In this document: one piece after another, positions 15,919-21,521 of the stretch
How the letters are laid out: each line of letters begins with the position of its first letter
Numbering within the stretch: the first letter of the stretch is position 1
Assembly (NCBI GenBank): GCA_964511215.1
Contig: CAZEER010000032.1
Span: 1 to 24,585 of the forward strand
Length of the DNA: 24,585 nucleotides
Source of the DNA: CAZEER01 sp964511215
Lineage (GTDB): Bacteria; Fidelibacterota; Marinisomatia; Marinisomatales; UBA1611
Direction of reading: 5' to 3'
Notes under the pieces: model-generated
The model's input: the letters and a program-made list of their open reading frames with translations, nothing else
Told to the model about the DNA's origin: nothing
The model's database searches: none
Position numbers and translations under genes: made by a program

Positions 15919-17242
15919 ATCCAATATAAATCTACATATTCTAGGCGCTGGTCCCGCTGGGCTAGCAGTAGGTTATTATGCAAAAAAGAATAATATTCCA
16001 ATAAAACTATATGAAAGCTCGGATCGTGTAGGTGGGAACTGTAAGACTTTTGTGCATGGGCAATATCGATTCGATACAGGGGCCCATAGATTTCATGATA
16101 AATATGATAGAGTTACTTTAGAAATTCAAAGGTTGCTTGGTGATGAACTTTTAAAAGTTAACGTCCCAAGTAAAATTTTTAGCAGTGGGCAATACGTCGA
16201 ATTCCCTTTAAGCCTAATAAATTTATTTTACACAATGGATTTCACCGATCTATTAATGATAGGTCTTGAGAATATTATAAATAGATTAAAAATTAATAAT
16301 AATCCAGAAAATTTTAAGGATTTAGCATATCAAACATATGGTAAAACTCTTTCAGATCTTTTTTTGGTAAATTATACGAAAAAGTTATGGGGAGAAGATC
16401 CAGGTTCTCTGCATCCATGTATATCAGGTAATAGGTTCAAACATCTTGACCTTTTGTCAGTTATAAAACAATCCTTAGGTAGCATAGATAAGACAAAGCA
16501 CTTAGAAGGTACTTTTTATTATCCCAAATTTGGTTTTGGGTCAATTTTTGAAAAAACAAAAGACTATATTGGTGTAGAAAATGTAAAATTAAATTCACGG
16601 GTAAAGAAGTTATATCATGAACATGGTAAAATAAAAAAAATAGAGTATGGCGACGGTAAAATATCTACCACTGGAACTGTAATAAATTCGTTACCTTTAA
16701 ATATTCTAATAAAATTATTAGATCCATCTCCTCCAAAAAAAATACTTGAGATCATTAATAGTATAAAATATAGACACTTAAAACTTTGTGCCTGTTTTTT
16801 AGATATACCTTATTTTTCGAAAAATGCTTCTATCTATTTCCCAGAAGACATCTTTCCTTTTACCAGAGTTTATGAGCCAAAAAATAGAAGCATTAAAATG
16901 GCGCCTAAAGAAAAAACATGTATAGTTATTGAAATACCTTTTTCGCATGGGGACAAAATAGATACTCAGACTGACTCTCAATTATTTAAAAAAATCAGTA
17001 CAGTGTTAGTTGATAATAAATTATTAAAAAGAGATAATATTGTAGACTATAGGTTTATAACTATAGACTATGCCTATCCCGTAATTGGATCAGATATAGA
17101 TGGGAAATTAAGTCGTGTTTTTTCTTATCTTAATACAATTAAAAATATGTTTCATATCGGTCGTAGTGCAGAGTTTAAATATCTACATACACACAGTATC
17201 TTTTATAACGCAGAGAGATTAATTAATCAAATGTTAAGGTGA
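15908..17242 (+). CDS. FAD-dependent oxidoreductase of the HemY/UDP-galactopyranose-mutase-like group
   Basis: This 444-aa protein has a Rossmann FAD-binding N-terminus (HILGAGPAGLAVGYYAKK, then YESSDRVGGNC) and an amine-oxidase-like fold. RFDTGAHRFHDK near residue 60 and YTKKLWGEDPGSLHP near 160 are like the COG1232 proteins found in glycan biosynthesis loci, which are often annotated protoporphyrinogen oxidase or UDP-galactopyranose mutase-like. Overlap with the upstream GT-C transferase by 11 bases supports a role in sugar or polyprenol-linked metabolism. The next gene, ferrochelatase, is convergent, which makes a HemY role tempting, but the GxHRF motif argues against it. The reaction is unknown. 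Confidence 0.72.
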   Translation: MLNKSNINLHILGAGPAGLAVGYYAKKNNIPIKLYESSDRVGGNCKTFVHGQYRFDTGAHRFHDKYDRVTLEIQRLLGDELLKVNVPSKIFSSGQYVEFPLSLINLFYTMDFTDLLMIGLENIINRLKINNNPENFKDLAYQTYGKTLSDLFLVNYTKKLWGEDPGSLHPCISGNRFKHLDLLSVIKQSLGSIDKTKHLEGTFYYPKFGFGSIFEKTKDYIGVENVKLNSRVKKLYHEHGKIKKIEYGDGKISTTGTVINSLPLNILIKLLDPSPPKKILEIINSIKYRHLKLCACFLDIPYFSKNASIYFPEDIFPFTRVYEPKNRSIKMAPKEKTCIVIEIPFSHGDKIDTQTDSQLFKKISTVLVDNKLLKRDNIVDYRFITIDYAYPVIGSDIDGKLSRVFSYLNTIKNMFHIGRSAEFKYLHTHSIFYNAERLINQMLR

Positions 17243-17249
17243 TTATTAT

Positions 17250-18242
17250 CTACCAACCTTTAATATTATTATCAATAATGGATTTGATTAGTTCGATATG
17301 ACTCTCTCCGTCATTTAAGCAGGGGATATACTCAAACTTTTCACCACCATTATTTAAAAATAGATCTCGATATTGGATATTTATTTCTTCAAGTGTCTCA
17401 AGGCAATCAACACTAAAACCAGGTGAAATCACTTGGAGATGTTTAGTCCCTTCTTCTGCCTGATTAATTATCAATTCATCTATATAGGGTTCTAGCCATG
17501 GCTCTGATCCAAATCTTGATTGAAAAGCAATTTTATATGAATTCTCATCTATATTTAATTTTTGTGCTATTAACCGCGTAGTTTTATGACAAAAACAATA
17601 ATATGGGTCACCGTTTTCCAGATAACGTTTTGGCATACCATGGAAACTGAAAATTAACTGGTCAGGTTTGCCATTATTACTGAAACTGATGCTGATGCTC
17701 TCAGTTAAAGCATTAATGTAGTTTTTATTATCATGATATCCAGCAACAAATCTTAATTGAGGCATCCACGGATCATTTTTTATAAAATTTGAGACTGAAT
17801 CAAAAGTGCTAGAAGTAGTTGGAGATCCAGCCTGCGGGTATAAAGGTAAAACTAAAATTTTTGATATTTTTTCATTTTTAAATGATTGAAGTACTTTCTT
17901 AATGGAAGGAGATCCATATCTCATTCCAAGACCTAGAGAAATTTTTTGATCAAATTTTTTTGATAATTTTCTAATAATTTTTTGTGAAAATGCTAGAAGA
18001 GGGGAGCCATGTTCTGTCCATATTTTTTTATAGAGCTTTGCAGATTTTTTTGGTCTTGTGTTAAGTATAAATATTTTTAAAAGTGGGATCCATAGTAATC
18101 GAGGTAAATCAACAACTCGCTTGTCCATTAAAAATTGATTTAAATATTTTTTCAAATCTTTTTTTGATGGGGAATTTGGGGTGCCAAGATTTACAATCAA
18201 GACTCCAATCTTATTTTTCAGGTCTTTAAACTCATTTTTCAT
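17250..18242 (-). CDS. hemH: ferrochelatase
   Basis: This 330-aa enzyme inserts Fe(II) into a porphyrin in the last step of heme synthesis. Family features are GVLIVNLGTP at the N-terminus, the catalytic His201 in FSFHGMPKRY, the AFQSRFGSEPWLEPY block (about 239-253) and the essential Glu282 in FSVDCLETLEEI. A cysteine-containing PYYCFCHKTT follows the active-site histidine. There is no N-terminal membrane segment, so it acts in the cytoplasm or at the membrane surface. Its stop is 7 bases from that of the convergent FAD oxidoreductase. Its promoter region is shared with the divergent ahpCD unit, where a Fur/PerR-like palindrome lies. Confidence 0.95.
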   Translation of the reverse strand: MKNEFKDLKNKIGVLIVNLGTPNSPSKKDLKKYLNQFLMDKRVVDLPRLLWIPLLKIFILNTRPKKSAKLYKKIWTEHGSPLLAFSQKIIRKLSKKFDQKISLGLGMRYGSPSIKKVLQSFKNEKISKILVLPLYPQAGSPTTSSTFDSVSNFIKNDPWMPQLRFVAGYHDNKNYINALTESISISFSNNGKPDQLIFSFHGMPKRYLENGDPYYCFCHKTTRLIAQKLNIDENSYKIAFQSRFGSEPWLEPYIDELIINQAEEGTKHLQVISPGFSVDCLETLEEINIQYRDLFLNNGGEKFEYIPCLNDGESHIELIKSIIDNNIKGW

Positions 18243-18325
18243 TCATAGATAATATATACTTGAAGAAACTATAAAAAGTGTAAAATGAATTATTGATATA
18301 ATATTTTATTATCTTTAATTTATTT

Positions 18326-18340
18326 TGAGATTAAGTCTCA
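18326..18340. promoter_or_regulatory. Fur/PerR-like palindrome between hemH and the ahpCD unit
   Basis: TGAGATTAAGTCTCA is a near-perfect inverted repeat followed by TTATCATTAA, very close to the site before FTR1. It overlaps TTGAGA (18325-18330), a possible -35 for the rightward genes. Possible -10 elements (TAGTAT at 18353, TATTAT at 18356) do not give ideal spacing. It lies 40 bases upstream of the first rightward ATG and 84 bases from the hemH start, so it could control both directions. Confidence 0.55.
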
Positions 18341-18379
18341 TTATCATTAATTTAGTATTATGTAATCTTAGGATAGTAA

Positions 18380-18679
18380 ATGGTACAGCTATATTATGAA
18401 AAGCCTATTTCAATATTTATGATCGAAGAGGATATTAGAATAAGGGTACAGTTTTGTAATGTAAAGATGAAAATGAAGCCATGCCAGTTTCGTCATTTTC
18501 ATAAATATCTTTCAAATTTAAGTGAAAGGATAGATGGTGCAACAAATAGTGTTGATCTACTTTTAGTTAGAGATAATCTTAATATTACAATTTCATTAAA
18601 TCATTTTTTACAGCTTTGTACAGCTGTTCAAATTGTTATTTCTAAAAAATTTGGACTAAAAACAATTTTTCCAAATTAA
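18380..18679 (+). CDS. small protein of unknown function ahead of ahpC (99 aa)
   Basis: This ORF fills the space between the hemH/ahp palindrome and ahpC, ending 17 bases before the ahpC ATG, so it is probably the first gene of an ahpC-ahpD operon. The protein is mixed alpha/beta-like: a beta-rich start (RIRVQFCNVKMKMKP), a helix with HFHKYLSNLSERI, another strand (LLLVRDNLNITIS) and a final helix (FLQLCTAVQIVI). Three cysteines are spread along it, with no CxxC. There is no signal peptide or membrane helix. The layout loosely recalls small DUF6686-like proteins of Bacteroidota, but I am not confident. No ribosome site is clear at the ATG at 18380; a later in-frame ATG at 18419 is possible. 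Confidence 0.6.
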   Translation: MVQLYYEKPISIFMIEEDIRIRVQFCNVKMKMKPCQFRHFHKYLSNLSERIDGATNSVDLLLVRDNLNITISLNHFLQLCTAVQIVISKKFGLKTIFPN

Positions 18680-18696
18680 AATATAAGGAAGTGAAT

Positions 18697-19245
18697 ATGA
18701 AAGGAGTTCAGGAAAAATTAGATGATTTTTCAGTAGTAGGTGTTAAACCGGGTTTTATGAATCATGAGGAAGAAGGTAAAGGCTCTGCATTTAAAACAAT
18801 CGATCAAAATTCTTTTGAAGGGAAATGGAAGGTAATCTATTTTTACCCAAAGGATTTTACTTTTGTATGCCCAACAGAAATTAATGAATTTTCTATTCTT
18901 AATGATGATTTCACCGATCGTGATGCTGTCTTGATGGGTGGGAGCACGGATAATGAACACTGTAAACTAGCATGGCGACGAGCACATCAAGACCTTCGCA
19001 AGCTTAATCACTGGTCCTTTGCTGATACCACTGGATCCTTGGTTGACATGCTTGGTATAAGATCAGAAGAAGGAGTTGCATTAAGGGCAACATTTATAGT
19101 TGACCCTCATAATGTTCTGCAACACGTTAGCGTTAATAATTTAAATGTAGGAAGGAATCCAAAAGATACACTGAGGATCCTTGATGCATTACAAACGGAT
19201 GAACTCTGTGCATGCAATAGACCGTTGGGGGGTGATACCTTATAG
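18697..19245 (+). CDS. ahpC: alkyl hydroperoxide reductase AhpC (2-Cys peroxiredoxin), mycobacterial-like
   Basis: This 182-aa peroxiredoxin reduces hydrogen peroxide, organic peroxides and peroxynitrite. The peroxidatic Cys58 is in DFTFVCPTEI. The C-terminus carries ELCACNR with Cys171 and Cys173; this paired C-A-C ending is known from Mycobacterium tuberculosis AhpC (Cys174/Cys176) and differs from the ELCPANW-type end of enteric AhpC. The start is the ATG at 18697, placed 7 bases after AGGA; the in-frame GTG at 18691 is too close to that ribosome site. The gene directly precedes ahpD with a 2-base gap, as in the mycobacterial operon, so AhpD is the likely electron donor. Confidence 0.93.
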   Translation: MKGVQEKLDDFSVVGVKPGFMNHEEEGKGSAFKTIDQNSFEGKWKVIYFYPKDFTFVCPTEINEFSILNDDFTDRDAVLMGGSTDNEHCKLAWRRAHQDLRKLNHWSFADTTGSLVDMLGIRSEEGVALRATFIVDPHNVLQHVSVNNLNVGRNPKDTLRILDALQTDELCACNRPLGGDTL

Positions 19246-19247
19246 TT

Positions 19248-19769
19248 TTGAGACTTGATGAACTAAAAAATAAAATACCAGACTTTGCTAAAGATGTAAA
19301 ACTTAATCTATCATCTTTAATAATGAATTCTGATTTTGATGAAAAACTTGTTTATGGTTGTGCATATGCAAGCTCTTTAGCTTTAGATGATGATAAGATT
19401 TCAAAAGTTTTTGAAGAAGAATGTAAAATACGTTTCAATGATGAATTTATAGAATCAGTGAAAAGTACTGTTGTTATCATGACGCTAAATAATGTATGGT
19501 ATAAGTATCGTGATGCTATGCAAAATTCTGAAATGAAAATGGCTCCTCAGAGAATGAGAGTTAATGTTATGGCTAATCATGCTGGTTTAGACAAAATCCT
19601 ATTTGAGTCAATATCCCTCTGTGTCAGTACTATAAATGGCTGCACTTTCTGTATAAAAGCACACTCAGATCTTTTATTAGAAAATAATAAAAAGAAGGAA
19701 TACGTTTTGAATTTAGGTAGAATTCCCTCAGTAATTTCTGCTTTATCAAAGGCTAATTCTCTTAGTTAA
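19248..19769 (+). CDS. ahpD: alkyl hydroperoxidase AhpD
   Basis: This 173-aa protein has the full-length AhpD fold (the M. tuberculosis protein is 177 aa). The catalytic cluster is intact: Glu120 in ILFESISLCV, then Cys132 and Cys135 in NGCTFCIKAHS, with His139. AhpD reduces AhpC using electrons from lipoylated E2 and lipoamide dehydrogenase. I accept the TTG start at 19248 because the N-terminus (RLDELKNKIPDFAKDVKLNL) aligns with AhpD starts. The first in-frame ATG, at about 19322, would remove a conserved part. The TTG is 2 bases after the ahpC stop, with a G-rich stretch (GGGGGGTG) upstream, so translation is probably coupled. Confidence 0.9.
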   Translation: MRLDELKNKIPDFAKDVKLNLSSLIMNSDFDEKLVYGCAYASSLALDDDKISKVFEEECKIRFNDEFIESVKSTVVIMTLNNVWYKYRDAMQNSEMKMAPQRMRVNVMANHAGLDKILFESISLCVSTINGCTFCIKAHSDLLLENNKKKEYVLNLGRIPSVISALSKANSLS

Positions 19770-19779
19770 TTATTGAAAA

Positions 19780-19793
19780 TGAGACTAGTCTTA
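19780..19793. promoter_or_regulatory. variant Fur/PerR-like palindrome, or terminator stem, after ahpD
   Basis: TGAGACTAGTCTTA contains the perfect 10-bp palindrome AGACTAGTCT and resembles the boxes at 9442, 13075 and 18326, but its half-sites are one base closer. TTGAAA at 19773 and TTTTAT at 19795 could be promoter elements around it. The same bases can also fold as a weak hairpin (AAAATGAGA/TCTTAATTTT) followed by a run of T at 19804-19811, which would serve as the ahpD terminator. Both readings are possible. Confidence 0.35.
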
Positions 19794-19881
19794 ATTTTAT
19801 TGCTTTTTTTTATCAACAACTCCAGTACAGGGTAGTTCTTACTTCGTGTTGTATTGAGAAATGCTTTTAAGAGGTCTTTAA

Positions 19882-20310
19882 ATGAAAAATATAATTTTTT
19901 TAATATTTTCAATAATTTTAGTTTGCTGTGGTACAACGCAAAAAGGTAATGAGAGAGAGATTCTCGAGCAAAAATTAGAGGCATTCCAATTTCTTAGTAA
20001 ATACCACCATCAATTACATGTAATGATCGGTGAAGAAGAAGGTAATATAAAAAAAGCATATGATGAATTTTATAGTGCCATAATTACAAAGAAGAATATT
20101 GAATTAATTCCAATAAAGGATGCATTCTCAAGGATAGAGCCAAATGATTTTAATTCAAACTCTGAGAGTGTTCAGAGATTGGATTATTTAGTTGATTATT
20201 ACCAGTCGGGTCTTTCTATGCAGATTGAAGGTGTCTTTAGAGGTCACGGATATTTAGAAGTACTTGATATAGATGCTGCGCTTGAGATATATGATAGAAT
20301 ATTAAGGTAG
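19882..20310 (+). CDS. small lipoprotein of unknown function (142 aa)
   Basis: The ATG at 19882 follows an AAGAGGT ribosome site. A short signal peptide ends at LVCCG, so Cys16 (or Cys15) should be lipidated; cysteine at -1 is unusual for a lipobox. The mature part is helical and charged (GNEREILEQKLEAFQFLSKY, DEFYSAIITKK), with three histidines close together in KYHHQLH, and it ends in AALEIYDRILR. I recognise no family. It lies between the ahpCD unit and a convergent ferritin-like gene, with a possible iron/peroxide box 89 bases upstream. Its stop is 13 bases from the ferritin stop. Confidence 0.7.
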   Translation: MKNIIFLIFSIILVCCGTTQKGNEREILEQKLEAFQFLSKYHHQLHVMIGEEEGNIKKAYDEFYSAIITKKNIELIPIKDAFSRIEPNDFNSNSESVQRLDYLVDYYQSGLSMQIEGVFRGHGYLEVLDIDAALEIYDRILR

Positions 20311-20323
20311 ATATTGTAATATA

Positions 20324-20749
20324 TTAAAAATTATCCCTCAACATTTTTTTTAGTTCAGCTTCATGCATTTCTTCTGCTGCAATTTGTGTTCGCGAAAATT
20401 CTTCTAACATAATTGAGCCATCTTTTACATTATTTAATAAATCGTAATAAGCTTGGATAGCAACTCTTTCATGCGATAAGCATTCATTTAGAATATCTTG
20501 GGTTGAATGTTTATGGGTTTCAAGTAGTTCGCTAATTTTCAATGTTGGATGTTCTCCAAGGGTTGTAATATGCTCTCCAACAGATTCTGCATGCGCCAAA
20601 GATTCTTGTGCTTGGGATCTAAGCCATTGGACAATTGGTAACCTGTAAGGTCCCTGTACCATAAATGCATAGTGAGTGTACTTTACTACACCAGCTAACT
20701 CAAGTTTTAAAATATTATTTAATGATTGTATAACCTTTTGTTTATCCAT
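20324..20749 (-). CDS. ferritin-like diiron protein (bacterioferritin-related)
   Basis: This 141-aa four-helix-bundle protein shows the diiron ligand pattern of the ferritin/bacterioferritin superfamily: Glu17 (ILKLELAG), Glu49 with His53 (AQESLAHAE), Glu94 (SHERVAIQAYY), and Glu126 with His129 (AAEEMHEAEL). The first E-H pair is spaced by four rather than the usual three. The heme-ligand methionine expected near position 52 of true bacterioferritin is absent (SLAH), so it probably does not bind heme between subunits. It is shorter than Bfr (about 158 aa). The likely role is iron oxidation and storage or oxidative-stress protection. AGGT lies a few bases upstream of the ATG at 20749. Confidence 0.8.
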   Translation of the reverse strand: MDKQKVIQSLNNILKLELAGVVKYTHYAFMVQGPYRLPIVQWLRSQAQESLAHAESVGEHITTLGEHPTLKISELLETHKHSTQDILNECLSHERVAIQAYYDLLNNVKDGSIMLEEFSRTQIAAEEMHEAELKKMLRDNF

Positions 20750-20862
20750 TTTTGTACCTAAAAATTTTTATATTAAACATGTCTTTTTTCTGTACCCCTA
20801 AATTAAGTGATAATTAATAATTGTTAGAATCATTTTGTATGAGGTTTAGTAAAGGTTTAAAT

Positions 20863-20880
20863 TTCGACTAGCGATTCGAA
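20863..20880. promoter_or_regulatory. candidate operator of the second TetR regulator
   Basis: TTCGA (20863-20867) and TCGAA (20876-20880) form a 5-bp inverted repeat with an 8-base spacer, 22 bases before the tetR ATG and GC-richer than its surroundings. TetR proteins commonly bind such a site in their own promoter. The arms are short, so chance is possible. Confidence 0.3.
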
Positions 20881-20902
20881 TATTTTATAAAACCTTATAT
20901 TT

Positions 20903-21499
20903 ATGTCAATATCAGATAGACAATTAGAAGAGAGAAAAATGCGTCAAGATCGTATTCTATCGGGAGCTTTAGATGTTTTTAAAGATAGAGGCCTTGATGG
21001 TGCCACAATGGACGAGATAGCAAATGCATCTGGGTTTGGCAAGGCGACACTCTATTATTATTTTAAGTCAAAGGAAGATGTATTTTCAGCTATACTTGAA
21101 GACGGATGGCAAAATATATGGGAATCATTAGAACCTGTTATAGCTGAATTAAATTCTCCAAGGCAAACATTTGTTAATGTTTTAATTAGTATAGCTGAGA
21201 ATGCACAGAATAGACCAGGTTTATTTGAATTTCTTTTTAATGTGCCTAAAACAATAAAATTAGAAAAACAACCATGGAAAGAATATCAGCACAGACTCTA
21301 TTCTGTTATACAAGGATTGCTAGAAGATGGTATAGAAAAAGGTGAATTCCCCAAAGTTGATCCTCAGCTAATGTTTAAGGCATTGGGAGGCCTTTTCATG
21401 GGTCTAGTATTTATGGGTAATCGTGAAGATCCAGTTACTAATAAAGATGTAGAAAAACTACTTAATGAATTAATTACAGATCCGAATATCAATAACTAA
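20903..21499 (+). CDS. TetR-family regulator linked to a TonB receptor
   Basis: This 198-aa protein has an N-terminal helix-turn-helix (MDEIANASGFGKATLYYYFK, about residues 35-54) and an all-helical C-terminal domain. A charged lead of about 15 residues (SDRQLEERKMRQDRI) precedes the first helix. Its stop lies 22 bases before the ATG of a TonB-dependent receptor on the same strand, so it is probably co-transcribed with, and represses, the receptor and the lipoprotein that follows. The ligand is unknown. It diverges from the ferritin-like gene across 153 bases in which I see only the short inverted repeat at 20863 and no good promoter. Confidence 0.85.
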   Translation: MSISDRQLEERKMRQDRILSGALDVFKDRGLDGATMDEIANASGFGKATLYYYFKSKEDVFSAILEDGWQNIWESLEPVIAELNSPRQTFVNVLISIAENAQNRPGLFEFLFNVPKTIKLEKQPWKEYQHRLYSVIQGLLEDGIEKGEFPKVDPQLMFKALGGLFMGLVFMGNREDPVTNKDVEKLLNELITDPNINN

Positions 21500-21521
21500 A
21501 AAACACCAACTTTTAATTCTA

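Noticed and set aside
15908..17242. Naming the FAD oxidoreductase as protoporphyrinogen oxidase (HemY) because ferrochelatase is next door
   Set aside because: It is convergent with hemH, overlaps a glycosyltransferase, and its GAHRFHDK and KLWGEDP motifs fit the glycan-linked COG1232 proteins better than HemY.
20779..20817. 12-codon ORF starting MSFFCTPK between the ferritin-like and tetR genes
   Set aside because: There is no ribosome-binding site and no supporting context.
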